Assembly (NCBI GenBank): GCA_964398215.1 | Contig: CAYNNP010000015.1 | Coordinates: 1-53,766, forward strand | Direction: 5' to 3' | From: CAYNNP01 sp964398215 | GTDB taxonomy: Bacteria; Planctomycetota; Planctomycetia; Pirellulales; Pirellulaceae | DNA length: 53,766 bases | Shown here: positions 35,237-42,837 of the stretch, one piece after another | Numbering within the stretch: position 1 is the first letter of the stretch | Layout: the number at the start of each line of letters is the position of its first letter | The notes under the pieces: model-generated | Seen by the model: the letters and a program-made list of their open reading frames with translations, nothing else | What the model was told of the DNA's origin: nothing | Databases searched by the model: none | Position numbers and translations under genes: made by a program

Positions 35237-35809
35237 TCAATTAGCGTTCCCCACATTCGCTGGAACCGATGCTGGGTCAGCATCATCGTCACCATCAATG
35301 GCAGCCAAGGCAACTAAGCCCAATAGCGGCCAAAAACGTCGGATTTGACCCCCACCGCTAAGCAGACCACCACCACCGCCGCTGAACACACTGCCACCAC
35401 CTGAGCTGCTGCAGGTGTTGCAAGATCCAGAGTATCCGCTGGAATAGCCAGAGTAGCCTCCGCCTCCAACGGAACTGTAAGTGCCAACCAATCGCGTGGA
35501 TTGTTTTTCGGGGGCAGTTGCAGTTGCAGCGATTCGCATCGCGACAAGGCCATCGCGCAGCTCCAGAATCTCATCTTCATTGGACGGATTACCGTCTAGG
35601 ATTTCGTCAACGTCTTCCAGGGCAACATCGATATCATCGGAAGCGTTTTCAGCTTCAAGGTCGATTTGCTCCATCGTTTTCATCAAAGCCTTGGCTTCTT
35701 TGGTTTGGGCGAATTGCTCGCCGGTTCCTGCAACGCCATAGACTTGGGCGACTGCAAAGGCGACGAAAAATAGACCAGCTATCGCAGGGAGGATACTTTT
35801 GATTTTCAT
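35237..35809 (-). CDS. Small secreted Gly/Cys-rich protein B, paralogue of protein A
   Basis: The 190-aa protein of unknown family has a signal peptide (MKIKSILPAIAGLFFVAFAVA). A helical acidic domain includes TMEQI and a DIDVALEDVDEILD stretch that lines up with TLEDIDTMLD of protein A. Then come a Tyr/Ser/Gly part, a CNTC cluster, glycine runs and the tail IRRFWPLLGLVALAAIDGDDD followed by 14 residues. Only the tail and the CNTC core are close to identical with protein A, while the middle has diverged. The two genes form a tandem duplication upstream of the polysaccharide locus and on the same strand. Confidence 0.85.
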   Translation of the reverse strand: MKIKSILPAIAGLFFVAFAVAQVYGVAGTGEQFAQTKEAKALMKTMEQIDLEAENASDDIDVALEDVDEILDGNPSNEDEILELRDGLVAMRIAATATAPEKQSTRLVGTYSSVGGGGYSGYSSGYSGSCNTCSSSGGGSVFSGGGGGLLSGGGQIRRFWPLLGLVALAAIDGDDDADPASVPANVGNAN

Positions 35810-36051
35810 TGGGGGTTTCTCTTGTTGTGCCGTGCTTTGCCATCGATGAATACCGACGGTACCCGAACACGCTAGTTATCCAAGAACGGCACGCAACGGA
35901 AAAGTCGCTAAAACCAGAAAAATCATTAACTTAGCGCAAGGGTCTTTGCCTTCGTTTGATGTACATGTACTCAGGCCAAATCTCCTGATACGATCCTGGA
36001 CTCTGGTCCCGTTACGTCTTCAGATAACAAAGCAACCCCTCGAGAACACTG

Positions 36052-37155
36052 ATGAAAGCAGTCGCGGTCACACCTGGTACCCCTGACAGCGTCCACCTGC
36101 GGGAAATACCCAAGCCAAGTTTGGATCAGATTCCCGATGGTAAGGGTGTGTTGGTCAAAGTGTTGAAGGTTGGGGTGGATGCCACGGATCGAGAGATCAA
36201 TGAGGCGTTGTACGGCAATGCGCCCGATGGCGATGACTTTCTGGTGATAGGCCACGAGTCTTTCGGGATCGTCGAGGCAGTTGGTCCAGCATGTACTCGA
36301 GTCAAACCCGGTGACTATGTGACGGCAACCGTTCGGCGGCCTGGTGGATCGATCTATGACTTGATTGGCACCAACGACATGACCAGCGAAGAAACCTACT
36401 ACGAGCGAGGAATCAATCTTCGCCACGGTTTTATGACTGAGTACTTTGTTGATGAGGAAGAGTACATCGTTCGTTTGCCCGCTGGACTCAAGCACTTGCA
36501 TGTTTTGCAGGAGCCCATGAGCTGCGCTGCTAAAGCCGTTCACCAAGCGTATGAAGCACAGCAGCGAATGAAAGTTTGGCGCCCTGAAATCGCCTATGTT
36601 TTGGGTTCTGGTCAAATCGGATTATTGACCACCCTGGTTTTGAAGCTGCGTGGATTGCAGGTCTATACGCTCGCCCGTGGTGAAGCCCCTAACCTGAAAG
36701 CTGAAATCGTTGAAGGCCTTGAAGCAACTTACGTCAGCACTCGCCAAAAATCGATCAGTGACTTGGTGCAGGAAACTGGCAAACCCGATCTGATTGTCGA
36801 TGCGACTGGCAGCAGCCGGTTAGCCTTCGAGGCGATGGAACATGTGGGACACAACGGGGTCGTTGTTTGGACCAGCATCACTGGCGGCGACAACAAAACC
36901 GAAGTTCCATCCGATACCATCAACTTGAACTGGGTGTTGGGCAATAAGTTGTTGCTTGGCAGCGTGAACGCGAATCGCGGGCACTTTGAAATGGGACTTC
37001 GCGATCTTGCACTTGGAGACATGATGTTTCCAGGCGTGTTGGACAAAATCTTGACCAGTCCCGTGGATGGCTTGGACAACTACGCTGAGATGATGCGTTT
37101 GCTGGTGGAAGACAAATCTGCATTGAAGGTTTTTGTCAACGTCGCCGAGGTCTAA
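36052..37155 (+). CDS. Glucose 1-dehydrogenase-like zinc alcohol dehydrogenase
   Basis: This 367-aa medium-chain dehydrogenase/reductase resembles the archaeal-type glucose dehydrogenases. The catalytic zinc site shows Asp43 (VGVDATD) where most alcohol dehydrogenases have Cys, as in haloarchaeal glucose dehydrogenase, and the GHE motif at H68-E69. The cofactor domain has VLGSGQIGLLTTLV. It would oxidise glucose or another aldose to the lactone with NAD(P). The lobe that normally holds the structural zinc (about residues 93-128) has no Cys, so that zinc is probably absent. The gene stands alone on the plus strand, followed by a dense repeat region. Confidence 0.85.
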   Translation: MKAVAVTPGTPDSVHLREIPKPSLDQIPDGKGVLVKVLKVGVDATDREINEALYGNAPDGDDFLVIGHESFGIVEAVGPACTRVKPGDYVTATVRRPGGSIYDLIGTNDMTSEETYYERGINLRHGFMTEYFVDEEEYIVRLPAGLKHLHVLQEPMSCAAKAVHQAYEAQQRMKVWRPEIAYVLGSGQIGLLTTLVLKLRGLQVYTLARGEAPNLKAEIVEGLEATYVSTRQKSISDLVQETGKPDLIVDATGSSRLAFEAMEHVGHNGVVVWTSITGGDNKTEVPSDTINLNWVLGNKLLLGSVNANRGHFEMGLRDLALGDMMFPGVLDKILTSPVDGLDNYAEMMRLLVEDKSALKVFVNVAEV

Positions 37156-37201
37156 CCCGGGGCGAATCACAATTGAAAGTTGTTGTTGGGAACACGCGTA
37201 G

Positions 37202-37222
37202 CGAAAGTCGCCAAGACTTTCG
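37202..37222. repeat. Short palindromic hairpin
   Basis: The arms CGAAAGTC (37202-37209) and GACTTTCG (37215-37222) form a perfect 8-bp stem with loop GCCAA. It lies 45 nt after the glucose dehydrogenase stop and just before the larger palindromic element. From memory, similar short hairpins are frequent between planctomycete genes; here it is a single copy in this window. Confidence 0.6.
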
Positions 37223-37249
37223 GCGATGCACTCATGATTCAGAAACCTT

Positions 37250-37330
37250 TGAGCCGCAGGGCGATAGCGATAGCCCCGGTTTCGAGCACAACCAGACCGT
37301 CAATAACCGGGGCTATCGCCCATCGGCTCA
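37250..37330 (-). repeat. Palindromic dispersed repeat, copy 2
   Basis: This 81-bp inverted repeat has three nested arm pairs: TGAGCCG/CGGCTCA, GGCGATAG/CTATCGCC and CCCCGGTT/AACCGGGG. A 23-nt central loop lies at 37282-37304. Its reverse complement matches 37-110, including the loop. It lies between two convergent genes and so at the 3' end of both. It may act as a bidirectional terminator, an mRNA-stabilising structure or a REP-like mobile unit. Confidence 0.85.
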
Positions 37331-37394
37331 CAAAAATATGCCACGCTAATAAATCAACAGGCCGTCCTCAGGGGCTGGCGCAATTTCTGTTCGC

Positions 37395-37877
37395 TTATCG
37401 TTCGCTGTTGCGAGCGCTCACCAGGGTGTTGTGCTGAATATCCAATGCCAACTTAACGAATTCTGCCGCCGCTCGAAGTGAAACGAATGAGAATACGGTG
37501 GTAAAGACATACAGCAAAATTACCATCAAAATCGTCGGAATTCCGACTTTAGCGTTGATCATTGCGTACACCTGCAAGCCAGTTGCGATCAGCGCAACCA
37601 CAACTGTGAGGTACGCCATGATCGTATAGGCGAGTTGAACCGTTTTCAGCGCAGGATAGGACCTCTTTGATGGCAAGCTGGACTTTTGTTTCTTAATGGA
37701 CTTGGGGCCAGATGGTCTGCCCGACGGCGCCACTGGGGCTTGCGTTTGAGGAGCAGCTATCGGGCTGGCAACGAATTCGGCTGAACACTGGGGGCATGCA
37801 ATCGCCTGACCTGCATACTCCGTGGGTACCTCTAGTTCGACGCCACAATTTGTGCAGCGAGCCGAGAAAACACTCAT
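37395..37877 (-). CDS. Small zinc-ribbon membrane protein
   Basis: The 160-aa protein has an N-terminal zinc ribbon with two Cys-x2-Cys knuckles (CTNCG at about residue 8 and CPQCS at about 29), a Pro/Lys-rich linker and two membrane helices (about 76-101 and 110-135). The end resembles DUF4282-type proteins (FVSLRAAAEFVKLALDI). Such ribbon-plus-membrane proteins are common in planctomycetes and have no known function. It stands alone with the repeat region downstream. Confidence 0.75.
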   Translation of the reverse strand: MSVFSARCTNCGVELEVPTEYAGQAIACPQCSAEFVASPIAAPQTQAPVAPSGRPSGPKSIKKQKSSLPSKRSYPALKTVQLAYTIMAYLTVVVALIATGLQVYAMINAKVGIPTILMVILLYVFTTVFSFVSLRAAAEFVKLALDIQHNTLVSARNSER

Positions 37878-38031
37878 GCTTAAGCCCTGATGTTGGTGCT
37901 AATTGCCGATTCCAGGGTCTCACACAAAAGCAGACCATGAAACCTGGATTGATAATTGAGCACTGAGTATCAATTAGCAATCAGCACAGGTCAACTTTAT
38001 AGATGATCACAAGCAGGTGATTGCCAAGAAT

Positions 38032-38820
38032 CTAGAGGACCGATTCAGCATAAAGTTGTTGGCTATTGACGGCGCACTCACTGACTTTCCATTCGAATCC
38101 GTTGGTCTTCTTGTTGCGACTGAGTTCCAGTTGAATCCAAATTTCAAATGGTTTCTCGCCCTCAGTATTTTTTAAATACAAATCCGTTCTGTAGACACCG
38201 TATTGTTGATGGAACAGTGGAGCTTTTATGAGTTCCCATTGGGCGTCGGGCCCCAATTGCCGCAATCGTTTATTTACCGTTTCCGCTCGAAAATCAGCGA
38301 GCACATTTACCGAGCCCTCGACCATTTCGCGACTATTCTCTTTCAGTTTTCGTTCTCGGTCTTCTTGTAGCCGGGCGTAGAATTCCTTGAGCGACATGCC
38401 TTTTAAGAACCGATCCACAGGGGCCTTCTGCAACTCAAGAGCGAGTTCAGCTTCATCAAGAGCAACAATCTTCATGTACTCGCGAGCGAAATATTCCGCT
38501 TGTCCTCCCATCGATTTTTGCTCCAGGTAGTGAACAAAGAATCCTAGGAACAAGAAGAACATCGACAAGACGCCGCCAAGCACCGATAGCTTATAACCAA
38601 CCGGTTTCAAGCCTTTGAATTTGCGTCTTGAAAAGATGGCCAACAACAGTCCCAGCGCTGGAATTAACACCAAAATGGGCGTGATGACTCCCAGGAATCC
38701 AAGTACACCAAACAGCACAGAAAGGAATGCGGAGATCCGAAACTCCTGCTCCTGTGATTCTTCTTCGTAGCCTGTTTCGGCGGACATACCCGCCAATGAA
38801 AAACTGCTCTTCTCGGACAT
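38032..38820 (-). CDS. Hypothetical membrane protein with DUF4190-like helices
   Basis: This 262-aa protein has a short acidic N-terminus and two or three close membrane helices (about 30-100: ISAFLSVLFGVLGFLGV, ILVLIPALGLLLAIF, LSVLGGVLSMFFLFLGFFV) in the style of DUF4190. A soluble C-terminal domain of about 150 residues follows, rich in charged residues and including EIWIQLELSR. No catalytic motif is visible. The family of the soluble part is not recognised. Function unknown. Confidence 0.75.
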   Translation of the reverse strand: MSEKSSFSLAGMSAETGYEEESQEQEFRISAFLSVLFGVLGFLGVITPILVLIPALGLLLAIFSRRKFKGLKPVGYKLSVLGGVLSMFFLFLGFFVHYLEQKSMGGQAEYFAREYMKIVALDEAELALELQKAPVDRFLKGMSLKEFYARLQEDRERKLKENSREMVEGSVNVLADFRAETVNKRLRQLGPDAQWELIKAPLFHQQYGVYRTDLYLKNTEGEKPFEIWIQLELSRNKKTNGFEWKVSECAVNSQQLYAESVL

Positions 38821-39049
38821 GGATGAACTTCTGGGAAAAATGCGACAGAATCATCAGCCGTGCTTGTGCAACTGCTGGATTCTCGTTCTGAGCTCGGCGA
38901 TGGGTGGGATAGATCGCCGTTTTTGCTCAAAAGCCAATAAATACAATGGGTTTCAGCTTGTACGCGAAATCCGTGCTTTTGGTTTGGATGTTTTCACCGA
39001 TTTACACTCGCGGACGCAGCAGAGCAAAATTTATCCGAACAAGCACGAA

Positions 39050-40231
39050 CTAGGCAACTGCCCCGCAACTCTGCCCGTAGCCGAGTTTTTCGGTGATCCA
39101 CCGGGCTGCCCGACCACTTGCGCCGCTTTGTGCGTAGCGTTCACTCAAGTCATCCAGGCTTTTTAGTACCTGCTGATAGTAAAACGGGTCACCCAAAAAA
39201 GAACTGACCGACTGGGTTAAGAATGCGATCGCAGGTTCCGGGTCTCCCACAGAAACCATCTCTGGAAAGACCTTCTGGTCACCCATCAGGTTGGGGAGTG
39301 TCATGCTGTCGACTCCAATCACGCACTTACCAAAGCCATACATGATGCGGCCAACTCGATAGATCACCGCCGCTGGTGTTCGTCTTGCCATCAGTTCCAG
39401 GCTAACCGAACCGCTGACCATCATGGCACAATCGGCTGCCTGGATGATCTCGCTGGTCACGCCCAATCCAAAATCGATTGATAACCGTTTGTCCTGATCT
39501 TGCAGTTGCTTTCGGCACCACTCCAAATGATGTTCGCGGTACGCGGCGACCAGGAAAATTGCGTCGCTATGTTGTTTCGATAGTCGACGAATCGACTCCA
39601 GCATCAGTGGCCAATTTCGTTTGACTTCATGCGTTCGTGAGCCTGGTAAAACCGCGACCAGACGACGACCCGCTGATTTTGATTTCTGGTAGGTGGCAAG
39701 CCGATCTGCATCAAGCACTTGGTCTTGTACCGCGTCAAAAAATGGATGTCCCACAAACGTCGTTGGAACATTGTGCTTTTGAAAATATCGCTCTTCGATG
39801 GGCAAGACAGACAGTACATGATCAACGTTGCGTCGAAGCTTGCGGACTCGCCAACCACCCCAAGCCCAGAGTTGCGGCGGACAATAGTAGACCACAGGGA
39901 TGTTGTACTTTTTCGCTCGGCGTGCGATGTGCCAATTGAAACCAGGAAAGTCAACAAGAACGACGAGGTCGACCTGTTGAGTCTTAAAGACTTCTTCCGC
40001 TTCATCAACGAACGAAAAGAACTGCCGGAGCTTTGGCAACACTTCGACGATTCCGACAACGGCATGTTCTGTTAGGTCGCGATCGATCTCGCATCCAGCA
40101 GCTTCCATCATCTGTCCACCAAACCCGCGCATGTTGACGTCGCAACCGGTTTGTTGAATGTGTTCGATTAGCCGGGCGGCGTGTTGATCGCCACTGGGTT
40201 CACCAACGGAAAAGAATACGGTGCTTTTCAT
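39050..40231 (-). CDS. lpxB: Lipid-A-disaccharide synthase
   Basis: LpxB joins UDP-2,3-diacylglucosamine and lipid X to the lipid A disaccharide at the cytoplasmic side of the inner membrane. The 393-aa sequence shows the N-terminal FSVGEPSGDQHAA motif, DFPGFNWHIARRAKK, YYCPPQLWAWG, the glycosyltransferase block LPGSRTHEV and the SGSVSLELM donor site with GSxxxE. The length is normal. The start is ATG 40231 (MKSTVFF); the open frame 36 bases further up has no support. Its presence implies an outer membrane with lipid A. Confidence 0.95.
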   Translation of the reverse strand: MKSTVFFSVGEPSGDQHAARLIEHIQQTGCDVNMRGFGGQMMEAAGCEIDRDLTEHAVVGIVEVLPKLRQFFSFVDEAEEVFKTQQVDLVVLVDFPGFNWHIARRAKKYNIPVVYYCPPQLWAWGGWRVRKLRRNVDHVLSVLPIEERYFQKHNVPTTFVGHPFFDAVQDQVLDADRLATYQKSKSAGRRLVAVLPGSRTHEVKRNWPLMLESIRRLSKQHSDAIFLVAAYREHHLEWCRKQLQDQDKRLSIDFGLGVTSEIIQAADCAMMVSGSVSLELMARRTPAAVIYRVGRIMYGFGKCVIGVDSMTLPNLMGDQKVFPEMVSVGDPEPAIAFLTQSVSSFLGDPFYYQQVLKSLDDLSERYAQSGASGRAARWITEKLGYGQSCGAVA

Positions 40232-40344
40232 AGACAGCTGATAACAAACGATGGCGTTTGCAGTCAATCGCAGACGTATTTGCTAGCCATCGACCATCGA
40301 TCCGCGGTGTTGGAACTTGGCCAGACGTCTTGCGAAACCAAAAG

Positions 40345-40383
40345 AAAAACGACCTGATGAGAATGATCTCACCAGGTCGTTTT
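40345..40383 (-). terminator. Strong terminator after the Cys-rich repeat protein
   Basis: The outer stem AAACGACCTG (40347-40356) pairs with CAGGTCGTTT (40373-40382). The inner stem TGAGA/TCTCA encloses the loop atga, with one mismatch between the stems. On the minus strand it continues into GTTTTTCTTTT, so it works as an intrinsic terminator for the gene ending at 40416. Confidence 0.92.
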
Positions 40384-40415
40384 GAATCACGTCTTTTAGC
40401 AAATGCTATTCGCGG

Positions 40416-41812
40416 TTAGCGAACGTATGTTGCACTTGCTTGAATGACGTGACGTTGTCGAAATACTCGTGCACTTGGATCCACAACCGGAGCTGGTGGA
40501 GTTGCAGGTGCAGATGGAGCTGAAACAGCAGGAGCTGGAGCAGTTTGCATTGGTACAGACTGAGCAGGAACGCTGTAAGTCGGAGCTGGAACGCTGTAAG
40601 TCGGAGCTGGAGCACTGTAAGTCGGAGCTGGTGTTGGAGCAGCGTAGCTGTATCCAGCACATCCGCCAGCACAACCAGATTGCTCGCATCCACAAGCAGG
40701 AGCTGAACCGCAACCGTTGCCACAAGCAGATTCGCATCCGCAAGCAGGACCAGCGTTGCAACCACCACATCCGCCGCTTGCACAGCCGCTATCGCAGCAG
40801 CCAGCAGCATCACAAGATGATTTTTTCTTGCAAAGGTTTCCGAACAGCTTGTTCAACAAGCCACCCTTCTTTTTACCACCCATGCAAGAAGCTGGAGCTT
40901 CGCAGCCACAAGCTGGAGCTGAACTGCATCCGCAAGGACTAGCAGCACATCCACCGTCAGCACATCCGCCACAAGGAGATTCGCATCCACAAGCAGGACN
41001 NNNNNNNNNNNNNNNNNNNNNNNNNNNNNNNNNNNNNNNNNNNNNNNNNNNNNNNNNNNNNNNNNNNNNNNNNNNNNNNNNNNNNNNNNNNNNNNNNNNC
41101 ATCCACCGTCAGCACATCCGCCACAAGGAGATTCGCATCCACAAGCAGGACCGCTCATGATGCCGCATCCGCCAGTCGCACATCCACCGTCAGCACATCC
41201 GCCACAAGGAGATTCGCATCCACAAGCAGGACCGCCCATCAGGCCGCATCCGCCAGTAGCACATCCACTGTCAGCACATCCGCCACAAGGAGATTCGCAT
41301 CCGCAAGCAGGACCAGCGTTGCAACCACATGGATCAGCAGCACAACCGCTATCGCAAGAGCTTGGCTTTTTGCAGCTGAACAATTTGCTCAACATGCCAC
41401 CTTTCTTTGCACCACCACAGCATCCGCTATCGCAAGATGGAGCAGCAGCACAACCACAAGGACCACCAGAAGTTTCGCAACCACAGGCAGGGCTGCCCAT
41501 TAGGCCACATCCGCCGCTGTTGCATCCGCTGTCGCAAGATGGAGCAGCACAACCACAAGGTCCACCGGTAGCTTCGCATCCACATGCGGGACCGCCACCC
41601 ATAAGACCACATCCGCCACTAGCGCATCCGCCACTGGCACATCCACCGCTGGCACATCCGCCACCGGCCATTTCACATCCACATGCGGGTGCGGTATCGC
41701 AGCAACTGCTTTTCTTACCACAACCCATCATACGGGACAAAAGATCTGCTTCGGCTGATTGGCTGGCACAAAAACCAGCGAACAAAGCCATTGTAAAGAT
41801 TAACCGCTTCAT
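40416..41812 (-). CDS. Secreted Cys/Gly-rich repeat protein (interrupted by assembly gap)
   Basis: The gene starts at ATG 41812 with a signal peptide (MKRLIFTMALFAGFCASQSAEA) and ends at 40416; 100 N at 41000-41099 hide part of it. The visible protein is built from Cys-Gly motifs. Tandem 27-residue units begin GPACGCESPCGGCADGG and recur every 81 bp (near 41130 and 41211). Two larger blocks carry KKGG(M/L)L-(S/N)-KLF followed by SSCD. The C-terminus is Pro/Ala/Ser/Thr-rich (repeats of APTYSVP) and ends SATYVR. No enzyme motif is present. A disulfide-rich wall or surface role is likely from composition; planctomycete envelopes are known for cystine-rich protein. It is followed by a strong terminator. 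Confidence 0.85.
41000..41099. other. Assembly gap (100 N) inside the repeat array
   Basis: Exactly 100 N form a placeholder of unknown true length. Both flanks are the same 81-bp repeat (tcgcatccacaagcaggac on the left, catccaccgtcagcacatcc on the right). Keeping the reading frame and the unit order, the missing length should be 30 + 81n bases. Since 100 is not divisible by three, the frame appears broken only because of the placeholder. Confidence 0.95.
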
Positions 41813-42358
41813 TAGAGCCACGTCTCCCTTACTCATTACGCGGACTATTTTTCTGTCTTGGAAGAATCCGAGTCTTGAACATTCTTTCAAGGATGCAATC
41901 GCTGGACGAAGTTGCCGGCGGTCAAACCCTTGGGCAAAAGTCAGGTCACTTAAATCGGTCAGGTGCGGGAACACCCTCCCGCTGACTTCGTTCAGACCTG
42001 GCCCGTGCCAGTTAATGTTCGACTTGGATTTTGTCTCCCAAGGACAGGCCTCTGACATCCAATGTCCAAGGCTTCTGGGGCAATTCGGAAAAAGCTTTCA
42101 CAACGAGTGTCGGCCCTTAATTTCCGGATCACTACTGGCTATCGGTATGGTTGGTAGCGTGAATTACTGTTCCGGGCAATTTTAGGGCGGATGTAAAGCT
42201 GTTACGAATGTTACGCTAACACCGCTTTTTCCGAGCTTTCCGCATCAAACGAATGCGCGCATGGTATATTGGGATCAATCGGTATAAACTGCACGATCGG
42301 TATTTCAATTGGCCGAGATCGGCGTCATACAGCTCTACAGGAGGGGCTGAAAAAAGCC
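41813..42358. other. Intergenic region between divergent Cys-rich and cupin genes
   Basis: About 545 bp hold both upstream regions. On the Cys-rich side lies a hairpin GCGGGA-acaccc-TCCCGC (41965-41982), extendable by GTCA/TGAC with a bulge, about 150 nt upstream of that gene's ATG; it could form in a long leader. On the other side, AGGAGG at 42339-42344 precedes the cupin ATG. No further gene is supported. Confidence 0.55.
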
Positions 42359-42730
42359 ATGGGCAGACAATTCGATAGCATTGCGGAAACGCCTCAAATT
42401 GTTCACCTCCCGGATCTTCCAGGAGTACCATGTCCGTGCGGCGTCGCGCGACGTGCGTTTGAAAACAATGACGCCTTTCCAGGTACAGTACATCTAACAG
42501 AAATTGCGGAGTCGGCACGGCCGCATTACCACAGCCAACACACTGAGGTTTATGTAATCTTGGAATGTGAGCCAAACGCTCAGATTGAACTCGACGGCGT
42601 TTTGCATTCCGTGACTCCAATGACATCGATCTTGATCCCTAAAGGCACAAAGCACCGAGCGGTTGGGACAATGAAAGCCCTGATTGTGTCAACTCCCAAC
42701 TTTGATCCCGATGACGAGCACTTTGATTGA
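42359..42730 (+). CDS. Small cupin-domain protein
   Basis: This 123-aa single-domain cupin has a first motif with metal ligands in PHYHSQHTEVYVI (His-x-His-x4-Glu) and a second motif in IPKGTKHRAVG with the last His. The family covers enzymes, sugar-binding and regulatory proteins, and the sequence does not say which. The start at ATG 42359 follows AGGAGG about 14 bases upstream; a longer frame to 42269 adds residues unlike a cupin. The next gene, a PQQ propeller protein, starts 107 bases later on the same strand and might be co-transcribed. Confidence 0.82.
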   Translation: MGRQFDSIAETPQIVHLPDLPGVPCPCGVARRAFENNDAFPGTVHLTEIAESARPHYHSQHTEVYVILECEPNAQIELDGVLHSVTPMTSILIPKGTKHRAVGTMKALIVSTPNFDPDDEHFD

Positions 42731-42837
42731 CCGTTCCAGGCCAGATGATTGTCACACTGTTACGTTCTTGCTTTAAAGAACAGCCTGATTCCAAAACAAA
42801 CATGAACACACAAACTTTTAGACAGCGAGAGCACTCC

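Noticed and set aside
41100..41300. Regularly spaced near-identical repeats that could suggest a CRISPR array
   Set aside because: The repeats are contiguous 81-bp units without unique spacers, encode in-frame 27-residue protein units and have no cas genes nearby.
41157..42185. Long plus-strand open frame across the Cys-rich gene (repeats of HPPQGDSHPQAG)
   Set aside because: It is the antisense shadow of the 81-bp coding repeat. It has no Shine-Dalgarno sequence or signal peptide, and the minus-strand frame has a signal peptide and a terminator.
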